Shown here: positions 44,162-54,987 of the stretch, piece after piece
How the letters are laid out: each line of letters starts with the position of its first letter
Numbering within the stretch: the stretch's first letter is position 1
Assembly: GCF_017916295.1 (NCBI RefSeq)
Contig: NZ_JAFMSS010000009.1
Span: 119,220 to 183,219 of the forward strand
Origin: Rubellimicrobium arenae
GTDB lineage: Bacteria; Pseudomonadota; Alphaproteobacteria; Rhodobacterales; Rhodobacteraceae
DNA: 64,000 nucleotides
Reading direction: 5' to 3'
The notes under the pieces: generated by a model
What the model saw: the letters and a program-made list of their open reading frames with translations, nothing else
What the model was told of the DNA's origin: nothing
Databases searched by the model: none
Translations under genes and position numbers: made by a program

Positions 44162-45136
44162 ATGCCTCCTTCGATCAGTGTCGTCATCAACAACTACAAT
44201 TATGGGACCTACCTTGGCAGCGCGATCGAAAGTGCCTTGGGGCAGGACTATGACGGCATCGTTCAGACCATCGTGGTGGACGACGGCTCAACGGACCACT
44301 CGCGGCAGGTCCTGAGCCAATACGCCGGTCGCATCACCGCGGTTCTCAAGGAGAACGGCGGCCAGGCAAGCGCTCTCAACGCCGGCGTGAGAGCCAGTTC
44401 GGGGGACATCCTGTGCTTCCTGGATGCCGACGACTGGTGGGCGCCCGGCAAGCTGACCTCTGTCGTCGCCGAATTCCGGTCTGACCCGCGCTGCTCACTG
44501 GTCTACCACCGGCTGCAGCCCGTCCGGGCCGATGGAACACCGACGCTGAAACCGATTCCGCGGACGCTCTGCCGGGGCGATCTGCAGCGGCGGCTGGAAC
44601 GCTCCGCGGGGTGGTGGCCCTTTCCGATGACGTCGGCCGTGGCTGTTCGCCGGGCGGCCTGGGAGGCCGCCGGCGACATTCCGGAGACGTTCCGTATCTC
44701 GGCCGACGCCTGGCTGGTCGGCATCTATCCGTTCCTTGGCCGGGTCGCGGCGAGTCCGGACAGCCTCGGTTTCTATCGGCTGCACCAAAATCACTGGTAT
44801 CGGGAAACGGATGACGCGGCGATGCTGCAACGGCGGATGGCACACTGGGCGTCGACCGTGGAGGCGACGAACACGTTCCTGGCCCACCGGGGCGGGACCG
44901 GGCGATTGTCGATCGACGATCATTTGCCCTATCAGGTCGCACGCGCCCGGCTCCAAGGAGCCGACCTGCGGGCCTGTGTCCGCCTGACCCTCAAAGGGCT
45001 GACCTTCGGGGGCGAGCCGAACCACCTTCGCCGGGCCCGGGATGTGGCGCGCGCGTTGGCAGCCTTCAGGGCCGGGGCCTTGATGGAGAGAGAGGCCCGG
45101 GCCGGAGCCGACAGGGCGCGGGCGGGACATCCATGA
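44162..45136 (+). CDS. glycosyltransferase family 2
   Basis: A 324-residue GT-A fold transferase with the N-terminal ISVVINNYNYGTYL, nucleotide-binding VDDGSTDHS and metal-binding DADDWW (DxD). The length and single domain fit side- or main-chain sugar transfer to undecaprenyl-linked glycan at the cytoplasmic face. The acceptor and donor are unknown. The stop overlaps the next gene by four bases (ATGA), so they are translationally coupled. Confidence 0.9.
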   Translation: MPPSISVVINNYNYGTYLGSAIESALGQDYDGIVQTIVVDDGSTDHSRQVLSQYAGRITAVLKENGGQASALNAGVRASSGDILCFLDADDWWAPGKLTSVVAEFRSDPRCSLVYHRLQPVRADGTPTLKPIPRTLCRGDLQRRLERSAGWWPFPMTSAVAVRRAAWEAAGDIPETFRISADAWLVGIYPFLGRVAASPDSLGFYRLHQNHWYRETDDAAMLQRRMAHWASTVEATNTFLAHRGGTGRLSIDDHLPYQVARARLQGADLRACVRLTLKGLTFGGEPNHLRRARDVARALAAFRAGALMEREARAGADRARAGHP

Positions 45137-46275
45137 AAATCCTCCTGCTGGTCTCCGAACTGGAGGATTACACGGTCGCCTTCGCCAACGGCTTGGCTGG
45201 GCGGGGGCAGGTGGTGCTCTGCGTCCCGCGGAGGCGCTACGAACGGATGGTGCGCTGGCTCGATCCGTCCATAGACGTGCGGCTCCTCGAATGGCCCCGG
45301 CACCGCAGCCCGAGCAACGTCCGCTTCCTGATCGCACTGACGCGCCTGATCCGCAGGGAGCGGCCCCACATCATCCACCTTCTCAGCAACAACGTCCTGT
45401 GGCTGAACCTCACGATGCCGTTCTGGCGGCCTGTTCCCATCGTGACCACCGTTCATGACGTGGAGGTCCATCCCGGCGACCGGGACACGAAGAGCCTTCC
45501 CTCCTGGTCCACGCAACTGGCCGTGCGCCAGTCCGATGCGATCGTCGTGCATGGGGAGGGGCTGCGGCGTCATGCGGCCAAGCGCTTCGGACGGCCCATG
45601 GACGACATTCACGTCCTTTCGCACCCCGCCATCGGCCGCTACGTCGAGCTGGCCCGGTCCGAGGGGCTGGAGCCTCGGGCCGACGACGGATCGTTCACGT
45701 TGCTGATGTTCGGTCGGATCTTTGCCTACAAGGGGCTCGATCTCCTGTTGAGGGCTGAAGCGGCGCTCGGTGGCCGAGTTCCCGGGCTTCGCGTCGTCGT
45801 TGCAGGGCGGGGCGACGACCCTTGGGCGCTGCGCGATCTGATGGGCGATCCCGGCCGGTACGACATCCGCAGCCGCTTCATCGAAGACCGCGAGGTGGCC
45901 GAGCTGTTCCTGAACGCGAGCGCCGTGGCGCTGCCCTACGCGGAAGCCTCCCAGAGCGGGGTGCTCAATCTCGCGGCCGCCTTCGGCCGCCCGGTCATCG
46001 CCACCGATGTGGGAGAGATCGGCGCCACGGTCCAGGCGCATCGGGTCGGGCTCGTGGTTCCCCCCGGGAGCCCTCAGGCCATGGCCGACGCGATCGCCCG
46101 GCTGGCGGAGGACGCAGCGGCCCGCAGCGAATACGGCCGGAACGCGCGCCGCTGGGCCGAGGGTCCCAATGCGCCCGCAGCGATCGGCGCACGCGCGCTG
46201 ACCATCTACGACGGCATCCTCCGAAAACAAAAGGAGGCCTACGTCGAAAGGATGTACTCTTCGCCAGGTGGTTGA
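45133..46275 (+). CDS. glycosyltransferase family 4 (first)
   Basis: A 380-residue GT-B fold transferase. The donor-binding C-terminal part shows LLMFGRIFAYKGLDLLL and the retaining-enzyme E-x7-E region around ALPYAEASQSGVLNLAAAFG, with VVPPGSPQAMADAI near the end. This is the usual GT4 pattern, retaining the anomeric configuration. ATGA overlap with the preceding GT2 gene. A 96-base space separates it from the next transferase. Confidence 0.9.
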   Translation: MKILLLVSELEDYTVAFANGLAGRGQVVLCVPRRRYERMVRWLDPSIDVRLLEWPRHRSPSNVRFLIALTRLIRRERPHIIHLLSNNVLWLNLTMPFWRPVPIVTTVHDVEVHPGDRDTKSLPSWSTQLAVRQSDAIVVHGEGLRRHAAKRFGRPMDDIHVLSHPAIGRYVELARSEGLEPRADDGSFTLLMFGRIFAYKGLDLLLRAEAALGGRVPGLRVVVAGRGDDPWALRDLMGDPGRYDIRSRFIEDREVAELFLNASAVALPYAEASQSGVLNLAAAFGRPVIATDVGEIGATVQAHRVGLVVPPGSPQAMADAIARLAEDAAARSEYGRNARRWAEGPNAPAAIGARALTIYDGILRKQKEAYVERMYSSPGG

Positions 46276-46371
46276 GTTGAGTGGCGCCGCCAGGCGCGGC
46301 ACTGAAGACGTGCTGGGGCTGGCCGCGTTCGAAGGTGCCCCGGCGAAGATCCAGGCGAAGGACCCCGGGCC

Positions 46372-47529
46372 ATGAAGCAAGCGGAGCGGCGCAGGCAGCC
46401 CCTGGCGGGCCGGATCGAAGAGCGCCGCGGTCCGGTGCCCGTCGTCCATTACTGTCCAGGTGGCCGGGAGCACGGTGGCGGGATCGGCCGGATGGTCGGC
46501 GGCATCCAGGACGCTGCGGGACGGGAGGGGTGGCTGCACGCCGTGGTCGACACCCGCGGGCCGCGCTGGAGCTGGGTCGGATCGCCGGCCCGCCTCATGA
46601 TGGCGGCGGCCAATCTGGTCTGGGCTCGGGTCGCCACTCCGGAATGCGTCCATCACATCCATGTCGCCGGGCGGGGAAGCACCGCCCGCAAGCTGGTCCT
46701 GGCCGCCGTGGCGCGCGGCGTGGGGTGCCGCCATGTTCTCCATCTCCACGATTACGACTATGCGGCGGATGTGCTGCGTCGGCCCGCCTGGTTGCAACGA
46801 AGGATTGCCGCCATGTTCCAGGCCGCGGATCGCGTCATCGTGCTGGGCCGGAGGGACCGCGATGTCCTGATGCGGCAGCTCGGGGTTCCGGAGGACCGGG
46901 TCGCCACATTGCCGAACAGTGTTCCCGACCCTGGAGCACGCGGTCCGAGGCCGCCGGACGGCCCGACGACGATCCTCTTCCTGGGGCGGCTGAGTGACAG
47001 GAAGGGCGTGCCCGAACTGCTCGAGGCGCTCGCGCATCCCGAGATGCTGAGCCGGTCCTGGCGCGCTGTCCTTGCCGGCGATGGTCCGGTCGCGACCTAC
47101 CGCGCGCGGGCGGCCGAGCTCGGGCTCGGCGATCGCGTCGTCATGCCCGGGTGGCTGGGCGAGGCCGAAGTGGACGCCCTCGGCAAGGAAGCTGACATCC
47201 TGGTGCTCCCGTCTCATGCGGAGGGCCTGGCCATGGCGGTGCTGGAGGGGCTGGCGCAGGGCCTAGCCGTCGTGACCACGCGGGTCGGCGCGCACGAGGA
47301 GGTGCTGCAGCACGAGGTCACGGGCCTGTTCGTGCCGGTCGGCGACCCGGATGCCCTGGCCCAGGCGCTGGCAAGGCTCCTGGACGATCCTGCCCTGCGG
47401 GCACGCCTGTCCAGCGCGGGCCGCACCCTCTACCAGGAGCGCTTCGGCATCGACGGCTACATGGGGCGGCTCGAACGTCTCTATCGCAGCCTGACGGCCC
47501 CGAAGCTGAACGTCCTGGAGGCGCGATGA
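46372..47529 (+). CDS. glycosyltransferase family 4 (second)
   Basis: A 385-residue GT-B protein. The N-terminal acceptor domain begins at VHYCPGGREHGGGIGRMV with a Gly-rich loop, and the donor domain contains ILFLGRLSDRKGVPELLEAL, VLPSHAEGLAMAVLEGLAQG (the E-x7-E motif) and a final LFVPVGDPDALAQAL. It overlaps the BY-kinase gene by four bases (ATGA). The sugar specificity is unknown. Confidence 0.9.
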   Translation: MKQAERRRQPLAGRIEERRGPVPVVHYCPGGREHGGGIGRMVGGIQDAAGREGWLHAVVDTRGPRWSWVGSPARLMMAAANLVWARVATPECVHHIHVAGRGSTARKLVLAAVARGVGCRHVLHLHDYDYAADVLRRPAWLQRRIAAMFQAADRVIVLGRRDRDVLMRQLGVPEDRVATLPNSVPDPGARGPRPPDGPTTILFLGRLSDRKGVPELLEALAHPEMLSRSWRAVLAGDGPVATYRARAAELGLGDRVVMPGWLGEAEVDALGKEADILVLPSHAEGLAMAVLEGLAQGLAVVTTRVGAHEEVLQHEVTGLFVPVGDPDALAQALARLLDDPALRARLSSAGRTLYQERFGIDGYMGRLERLYRSLTAPKLNVLEAR

Positions 47530-49868
47530 CCGCCAAGGCGCCCTTGGTGGGCCCACGGGGTGCCGCTGCCGTCGAGCCTCGCGCGGATGGAGAGCCGTCG
47601 CTGGTCACCGGGATCCCCGCGCTCGGAGCGGAGCGGCGTCTGCAGCCTGTTCCCGCCGCTGCGGCGGGCCGGCCCCCGCCCGAAGCGCCTTCTCCCTCGG
47701 CTCCGGGCCTGGGCGGCTCGACCCTCCCGGCGCGATCCATGGGCGAGGATGTGGACCTGCGCGCCTTCGGCCGGCTGCTGCGGCGCCGGATGGTCTTCAT
47801 CCTGGTGACGGCGGGTCTGGTCTTCTCGGCGCTCATGCCGCCCATCCTCGCGATGAAGCGGACGTATTCCGCGCAGATGCGGCTCCTGATCGATCGTCCG
47901 GAGACCGTTGCCCTGGCGTCGCCGGATGCGGCCCTGGCGGGTCCGCTGGATCTCGCGGCCGAGATCGAGCGCCTCCAATCGCAATCGACCGTGCGCCAGG
48001 TGATCCGTGACCTCGACCTCGCCAGTCTTCAGGAGTTCAATCCACCGCCGCCCGAGCCAGGGCCGCTGACCCCCATCATGGAGGCCTTGCGGCGACTCGC
48101 GGGGTCTTCGGCGCCCCAGGAGCGGGAGCCGGAACAGGAGATGGATCCGGTCGTGCTCAACTTCTACAAGGCCTTCGGCATCCGGCGGACCGGCTCCTCG
48201 GACGTCATCGAGATCGGCTTCACCTCCCAGGACCCGAGCCTGGCCGCGCAGGTGCCAAATCATCTGGTGGAGGTGTACCTCGCCCAGCGTCGCGCTCAGG
48301 TGCAGGACGAGGTGGCGCGCGCCCGGACATGGCTGATCGCCCGGGCGGACGCTCAACGCGGCCGCGTGGAGGAGATGGACGCCGCTGCGGCGCGGTTCCG
48401 GACCGAGAACGACGTCGATCTTCAGGCTGCAGAGGCCGGACCGGGAGCGCAGATCGCCACCTTGACGGACCACCTTGCCGAATTGACGAGAAGCCGGGGC
48501 GAGCTCATGGCGGCCTTGGCGGAACTTCAGGCCGGGAACACCACCTCCGCGGCGATCGATGCGGTCGCTTCGCCCCTGCTGGCCGAGCTTCGGCGGGATC
48601 TTCAGGTTCAGCGGCGCGAACTCACGCGCCTTCGGCAGATCTATGGCGAGAACCACTCTGAAGTTGTGAGCTACCGCGCCATGGTCGAGGAAACCGAAGC
48701 CGCGGTTCAGGCCGAGGCGGAGCATCTGGCCGATTCCGTGCGCGTCCGGATCTCGGTCCTGAACCGGGAGCGGCTGGATGTCAGCAGCGCCATGGACGAC
48801 GCCAGGAGCAGGGCGCTGGTCACCAGCGCCAAGGCCGCCGACTATGAGGCGATGCTGCGGGATCTGGACCGCGAGCGTGCCACGCTGGCGGCGCTCGAGG
48901 ATCAGCTTCGCCGGCTGGACAGCGAAGCGGTCCTGCCGGTCGCCGAGGCCGAGATCCTGTCTCCCGCGTCGCTGCCCCTGGGTCCCGACGGGCGCGGGCG
49001 CAAGTTCTATCTTGCCGTGGCGATCATCGCCGCCTTGTGCCTCGCGACCACGGCCGCGTGCATCCGCGAGCTCCTGGACCGATCGGTGCGGAGCCAGCAG
49101 CAGTTCTGGGGCCTGTCTCGGGTCATCACGGCGGGCCTCGTTCCATCGATGAAGATGCGCGGCGCGGCGACGCTGCCAGAGCAGCTTCGGCTCGACCAGG
49201 ACGGCCCGTTCCCGGACTCCATCCGCTGGCTCGCGCTCTCCCTGCGGCAGGGCGGCGGCGATGCGATGCCGCGTAGCATCCTGCTCACCTCGGCGCTGCC
49301 CGGCGAGGGCAAGTCGTTCACAGCCGTCGCCCTGGCCCTGGAGCTTGCCGCCGCCGGGCAGCGCGTGCTCCTTGTCGATGCCGACCTGCGGGGAGGGACG
49401 GTCCACACGCATTTCCGCGGGCAGGAGGGTCCCGGGCTGGCGGACGTCCTGTGCGGCAGGTCCACTCTGGACGCGGCGGTCCAGGTCGACTCGATCTCGG
49501 GCGTCGAGTTCCTTGCCCGGGGCGCCGACCCCGGGCGGCCGCTCCTTGATCCAGCCGGCGTGACCGCGTTGCTGGAGCAGGCCCAGGCGACCGACCGTGT
49601 GGTCCTCTTCGACAGCCGGCCGATCCTCGCCTCGACCGAGACTGCGCAGTTGGCGACTCTCGTGGAGCAGTGCGTCCTGGTGGCCCGCTGGGGCCGCACG
49701 CCGCTCCGAATGGCGGAGCTGGCCCTCGATCGCCTGCTCGCCCAGAGCCGGAGCCCCGTGGCCGTCGTGGTGAACCAGGTCGATCCAAGGCGGCATGCCC
49801 GGTACAGCTTCGTGGACTCGGACCTCTACTCCCCAGCCCTGCAGACCTACAGGGCCGGTCGAGCCTAG
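47526..49868 (+). CDS. polysaccharide chain-length regulator fused to BY-kinase
   Basis: A 780-residue Wzc-like protein. After a Pro/Ala-rich cytoplasmic leader (about 1-75), a Wzz domain lies between two membrane segments (about 90-115 and 495-520) with a coiled-coil periplasmic part. The C-terminal kinase has Walker A GEGKS (593-597) and Walker A' VDADLR (starting at 617); the Walker B position reads VVLFDSRP instead of the usual ID-P-P. The tail (about 755-780) has three tyrosines, RYSF, DLYS and QTYR, where autophosphorylation would be expected. It should control chain length together with the export protein. Confidence 0.88.
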   Translation: MTAKAPLVGPRGAAAVEPRADGEPSLVTGIPALGAERRLQPVPAAAAGRPPPEAPSPSAPGLGGSTLPARSMGEDVDLRAFGRLLRRRMVFILVTAGLVFSALMPPILAMKRTYSAQMRLLIDRPETVALASPDAALAGPLDLAAEIERLQSQSTVRQVIRDLDLASLQEFNPPPPEPGPLTPIMEALRRLAGSSAPQEREPEQEMDPVVLNFYKAFGIRRTGSSDVIEIGFTSQDPSLAAQVPNHLVEVYLAQRRAQVQDEVARARTWLIARADAQRGRVEEMDAAAARFRTENDVDLQAAEAGPGAQIATLTDHLAELTRSRGELMAALAELQAGNTTSAAIDAVASPLLAELRRDLQVQRRELTRLRQIYGENHSEVVSYRAMVEETEAAVQAEAEHLADSVRVRISVLNRERLDVSSAMDDARSRALVTSAKAADYEAMLRDLDRERATLAALEDQLRRLDSEAVLPVAEAEILSPASLPLGPDGRGRKFYLAVAIIAALCLATTAACIRELLDRSVRSQQQFWGLSRVITAGLVPSMKMRGAATLPEQLRLDQDGPFPDSIRWLALSLRQGGGDAMPRSILLTSALPGEGKSFTAVALALELAAAGQRVLLVDADLRGGTVHTHFRGQEGPGLADVLCGRSTLDAAVQVDSISGVEFLARGADPGRPLLDPAGVTALLEQAQATDRVVLFDSRPILASTETAQLATLVEQCVLVARWGRTPLRMAELALDRLLAQSRSPVAVVVNQVDPRRHARYSFVDSDLYSPALQTYRAGRA

Positions 49869-50116
49869 ACCTTCATCCCCCCACATCTCCGGCGCCCCGG
49901 CGGCTGCGTTCGCCGAGGGCGCCCTTGGGTTGCCTGCTCCGCCGGGAGATGCAGGACGTAGCCGGACGATGCATCTTCATCCCTTCGGCGTAGAGCCTGC
50001 ACGGGGACGTCACCCAATGAGGCGGTTTCCACGACCGTGCCGGCCACCGATCCTCGGGGCGAGCCCTGGAGGCCGGACGCTGCGTCCACGTTCCCCAGGG
50101 TCGCCACACCGCTGGA

Positions 50117-50643
50117 ATGGGGGCAATGGTGCCAATCAACAGCTGCGACATCGGGACGGGGGTCGTCATCACCCACCCCGATCTCGTCAACCTCTACGGC
50201 TGCCGGATCGGTCCGGACAGCCGGGTGGGGCCGTTCGTCGAGATCCAGAAGGGTTGCTCGGTCGGCGCCCGCTGCAAGGTGTCCTCCCACGCCTTCCTGT
50301 GCGAGGGAGTCATGCTCGAGGACGAGGTCTTCGTGGGGCACGGCGTGATGTTCACGAACGACCGACTGCCCCGGAGCGCCAACCCGGACGGCGTGCCCAA
50401 GGGCTCGGGCGATTGGGATTGCGAGCCGACCCTGGTGCGCAAGGGCGCGTCGCTCGGATCGAACTCCACCATCCTGTGTGGTGTCACGGTCGGGCGCGGC
50501 GCCCTGGTCGGGGCGGGGGCCGTCGTCACCCGCGACGTGCCGGACTTCGCCATCGTTGCAGGCGTTCCGGCGCGCGTGATGGGCGACACGCGTGTCCGCG
50601 AAGCCGTTCCCAAGGCCAGCGGCACCCACGAAGGGAGAGCGTC

Positions 50644-50647
<4 letters not shown>
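50117..50647 (+). CDS. hexapeptide acyltransferase, WbpD/WlbB-like
   Basis: A 176-residue left-handed beta-helix acetyltransferase with about seven hexapeptide turns. The stretch CEGVMLEDEVFVGHGVMFTND is the characteristic WbpD/WlbB feature, quoted here in two parts: CEGVMLEDEVF and VGHGVMFTND. WbpD acetylates the 3-amino group of UDP-GlcNAc(3NH2)A. The final ALVGAGAVVTRDVPDFAIV and GVPARVMG close the helix. The start is ATG at 50117 or 50126. Its stop overlaps the oxidoreductase start (ATGA), which supports the shared pathway. Confidence 0.87.
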
Positions 50648-51662
<1,015 letters not shown>

Positions 51663-51666
<4 letters not shown>

Positions 51667-52778
51667 TCCCATTCCTTGACCTCACGGCCCAGTACCGCAC
51701 CATCGAGGCCGACCTCGAGGACGCCGTGCTGGCGGTGCTGCGCAGCGGAACCTACGTGCTGGGCGAGCCCGTCGAGCGATTCGAGTCCGCCTTTGCGCGC
51801 TACTGCGGCAGCCGGCACGCCATCGCCCTCAACACCGGGACGTCGGCCCTCCATCTGGCTCTGCTCGCCGCCGGCATCGGGCCCGGGGACGAGGTCATCA
51901 CCGTATCCATGACCTTCGTCGCAACGACGGCCGCCATCCTCTATGCCGGCGCGACGCCTGTCTTCGTGGATATCGACCCGGCAACCTGGACGATGGATCC
52001 GGCCAGGATCGAGGCGGCAATCACGCCCCGCACGCGGGCGATCCTGCCGGTCCACCTCCATGGCCGGATCGCCGACATGGACTCCATCGGCGAAATCGCC
52101 GCCCGCCATGGCCTGGTCGTCATCGAGGACGCCTGTCAGGCCCACGGCGCCACAAGCCAGGGGAGGCGCGCCGGAAGCATGGGCCTCATGGGCTGCTTCA
52201 GCTTCTACCCGGGCAAGAACCTCGGGGCCTGCGGCGAGGGCGGGGCCGTGGTCACCGACGACGACGACTGCGCGGCCCTGATCCGCTCGCTGCGCGACTG
52301 GGGGCAGGCGGGCAAGTACAACCATGTCCGTCAAGGCTTCAACTATCGGATGGACGCTCTGCAGGGGGCCGTGCTGAACGTGAAGCTGGCCCGGATGGAT
52401 GCATGGAGCGCGGGCCGGCGTCGGGTCGCCAGCGCCTATGACGCGGGCCTTTCTCCCGACCTGCCGCGGGCCTTGCGCAGCGGGGCCGACGATCACGCCT
52501 ACCACGTCTATGCCATCCTGGCGCAAGACCGCGATGCCCTGCGTGGCCGCCTCCTGGCGGCCGGCGTGGCAACCAATGTGCATTACCCGGTTCCCGTTCA
52601 TCTCCAGCCAGCCTACGCCGGCCTTGGGTATCAATCCGGCGATCTCCCGGTCACCGAGGACATCGCGCGGCGGACGCTGTCCTTGCCGATCTATCCCGAA
52701 CTTTCCGACCGTGACGTCCAGACCGTCATCCATGCCGTCAACCATGCGACCGCCGACCGCGCGGCGGTTCCGGCCTGA
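51663..52778 (+). CDS. DegT/DnrJ/EryC1 aminotransferase, WbpE/WlbC-like
   Basis: A 371-residue PLP-dependent sugar aminotransferase. The PLP Lys lies in FYPGKNLGACGEGGA, the SFVATTAAILY-type and DIDPATWTMDP sequences fit the family, and NTGTSALHLAL binds the phosphate. WbpE aminates the 3-keto intermediate, using glutamate as donor. Overlaps the oxidoreductase by four bases (ATGA). The epimerase gene follows after 14 bases. Confidence 0.9.
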
Positions 52779-52792
52779 AAAGGACATCCATC

Positions 52793-53797
52793 ATGACCAT
52801 CGCGCCCAGCAGCCTGGCCGGGACAAAGGTCCTCGTGACCGGAGGGGCCGGCTTCGTCGGCTCCCACATCGTCGATCTCCTGATCGCGGAAGGCTGCCGC
52901 GAGGTCGTCGTGATCGACAACATGGTGCGGGGGCGGCCCGCGAACCTCGATCAGGCCCGGTCCTCGGGCCGGGTCAGGCTGGTGCGCGGCGACATTCGGG
53001 ATCAGGCCCTGATGCACGACCTCGTGGCCGGCTGCGACACCGTGTTCCACCAAGCCGCGCTGCGCATCACGCACTGCGCGGAGGCGCCGAAGGATGCGAT
53101 GGAGGTGATGGTCGACGCGACGTTCGATCTGATCCGGACCTGCGTACAGCTCGGCGTGCGGAAGGTCGTCATGGCCTCTTCGGCCTCGATCTACGGCATG
53201 GCCACCAGTTTCCCGACGGACGAGTCCCATCACCCCTACGGCAACAGGACGCTCTACGGCACCGCCAAGCTGTTTGGCGAAGGGCTGCTTCGGTCCTTCA
53301 ACGATCAGTTCGGGCTGCCTTACGTGGCCTTGCGGTACTTCAACGTCTACGGGCCGCGCATGGACATCCATGGGCGCTACACCGAGGTCATGGTCCGCTG
53401 GATGGAGCGCATCGCCAAAGGCGAGCCCCCCCTCATCTTCGGGAACGGGCTGCAGACGATGGACCTGATCCATGTCCGCGACGTCGCGCGAGCCAACATC
53501 CTCGCGGCCAAGGCCGCCTCGAGCGACGCCGTCTTCAACGTGGGCAGCGAGACGGAGACCTCGCTGCTGGAGCTCGCCCGGGCCTTCACGACGGCCATGG
53601 GACGGCCGGACCTCGTTCCGCAGCACCTTCCCGAACGGTCGGTCAATCCAGTGCCGCGCCGGCTCGCCTCGGGACGGGCGGCACGGGAGCAACTGGGCTT
53701 CGACGCGGCCATTCCGATCGAGGTCGGGCTGAAGGACCTCATCTCCTGGTGGATGGCCGAAACGGCGAAGCCGGTTCTTGAGGAGGCGGTGTCATGA
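52793..53797 (+). CDS. NAD-dependent epimerase/dehydratase (extended SDR)
   Basis: A 334-residue extended short-chain dehydrogenase. Rossmann motif TGGAGFVGSHIVDLL, catalytic SSASIYG (Ser/Ala) and YGTAK (Tyr-xxx-Lys). The middle RYFNVYGPRMD and the EVMVRWMERIAKGEPPLIFG segment are typical of UDP-GlcNAc/UDP-Glc 4-epimerases and related UDP-glucuronate enzymes. It may epimerise the diamino sugar or another UDP-sugar of the polymer. Overlaps the next aminotransferase by four bases. Confidence 0.88.
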   Translation: MTIAPSSLAGTKVLVTGGAGFVGSHIVDLLIAEGCREVVVIDNMVRGRPANLDQARSSGRVRLVRGDIRDQALMHDLVAGCDTVFHQAALRITHCAEAPKDAMEVMVDATFDLIRTCVQLGVRKVVMASSASIYGMATSFPTDESHHPYGNRTLYGTAKLFGEGLLRSFNDQFGLPYVALRYFNVYGPRMDIHGRYTEVMVRWMERIAKGEPPLIFGNGLQTMDLIHVRDVARANILAAKAASSDAVFNVGSETETSLLELARAFTTAMGRPDLVPQHLPERSVNPVPRRLASGRAAREQLGFDAAIPIEVGLKDLISWWMAETAKPVLEEAVS

Positions 53798-54987
53798 TCC
53801 CGATCGCACAACCCCTGCTGGGCCCCGAGGAGGCCAGGGCAGCCAGCCAGGCGGTGCTGTCCGGCTGGCTTTCGCAGGGTCCGCAGGTCGCGGCGTTCGA
53901 AGCCGAATTCGCTGACCTGGTCGGCGTGGAGCATGCCTGCGCCGTGTCGAACTGCACCACAGCGCTTCATCTCGCCCTTCTGGCCGTGGGCGTCGGTCCC
54001 GGTGACGAGGTGGTGACCGTCAGCCATTCGTTCATCGCGTCGGCCAACGCCATTCGGCAATGCGGCGGCGTGCCGATCTTCGTCGACATCGAGGAGAACG
54101 GCTTCAACATCGACCCGACCAGCATCGAGGCCGCCATCACCGAGCGCACCCGGGCCATCCTGTGCGTCCATCAGATCGGCATGCCCTGCGATCTTGCCGC
54201 GATCCGCGCCATCGCCTCGGCGCATCGTCTGCCGGTGATCGAGGATGCCGCCTGCGCGATCGGGTCCGAGATCTTCATCGATGGCGCCTGGTCGAAGATC
54301 GGGCGGCCTCAGGGCGACATCGTCTGCTTCTCCTTTCACCCTCGCAAGGTCATCACCACGGGCGAAGGGGGGATGCTGACCACTCGCAATCCAGCCTATG
54401 ACTCCAAGTTCCGTCTATGGCGGCAGCATGGGATGTCCGTGTCGGACGTCCAGCGGCACCGCAGCACCTCGGTCGTGTTCGAGACCTACCCGGTTCAAGG
54501 CTTCAACTACCGGATGACCGACATTCAGGCGGCGGTCGGCCGCGAGCAGATCAAGCGGCTTGGCGGCATCGTGGCGCGCCGACGTGCCATCGCGGACCAG
54601 TACGCGGCGCTTCTGCAGCACGTGGAGGGTGTGGAGGCGCCGAAGGAGGTCCCTTGGGCAAGGTCGAACTGGCAGAGCTACTGCGTCCGCCTCGATCCTG
54701 GCATCGACCAGCCGGCTCTCATGCAGCGCATGCTGGAAAAGGGCGTCGCGACGCGGCGTGGGATCATGTGCATCCACATGGAAGAGGCCCACGCGGACCT
54801 GCCACGTCGGCATCCGCTCCCTAGATCCGAGTACGCCCGAGATCATTGCATCCTGCTCCCGTTGTTTACGCAGATGACGCGAGAGATGCAGGACGAGGTG
54901 GTCGCGACGCTGGTCGAGGCGGTGGCTTCCTCCGGCCGGTCCCGTCCTGGCCGGAAGGTTCCGGCGAAGATGGTGGTCGCATCCTGA
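53794..54987 (+). CDS. second DegT/DnrJ aminotransferase (perosamine-synthase-like)
   Basis: A 397-residue PLP aminotransferase of the same superfamily as 51663-52778 but clearly different in sequence. The PLP Lys lies in FSFHPRKVITTGEGG; the N-terminus MIPIAQPLLGPEEARAA is family-typical. It resembles 4-aminotransferases of 4-keto-6-deoxy sugars (PerA, WecE, VioA). With ManC and Gmd at the end of the window, GDP-perosamine formation is a sensible inference, and the NeuD-like protein at 40599 could N-acetylate it. The C-terminus extends about 25 polar residues beyond the fold. Confidence 0.87.
   Translation: MIPIAQPLLGPEEARAASQAVLSGWLSQGPQVAAFEAEFADLVGVEHACAVSNCTTALHLALLAVGVGPGDEVVTVSHSFIASANAIRQCGGVPIFVDIEENGFNIDPTSIEAAITERTRAILCVHQIGMPCDLAAIRAIASAHRLPVIEDAACAIGSEIFIDGAWSKIGRPQGDIVCFSFHPRKVITTGEGGMLTTRNPAYDSKFRLWRQHGMSVSDVQRHRSTSVVFETYPVQGFNYRMTDIQAAVGREQIKRLGGIVARRRAIADQYAALLQHVEGVEAPKEVPWARSNWQSYCVRLDPGIDQPALMQRMLEKGVATRRGIMCIHMEEAHADLPRRHPLPRSEYARDHCILLPLFTQMTREMQDEVVATLVEAVASSGRSRPGRKVPAKMVVAS

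Noticed and set aside
44932..47217. A 761-codon antisense frame over three glycosyltransferase genes
   Set aside because: It crosses gene borders of well-supported plus-strand genes and shows no domain.
47481..49886. An 801-codon open frame antisense to the chain-length/BY-kinase gene
   Set aside because: It is Gln/Arg/Gly-rich without domain motifs, while the plus strand carries clear Walker motifs and overlaps its neighbour by ATGA.
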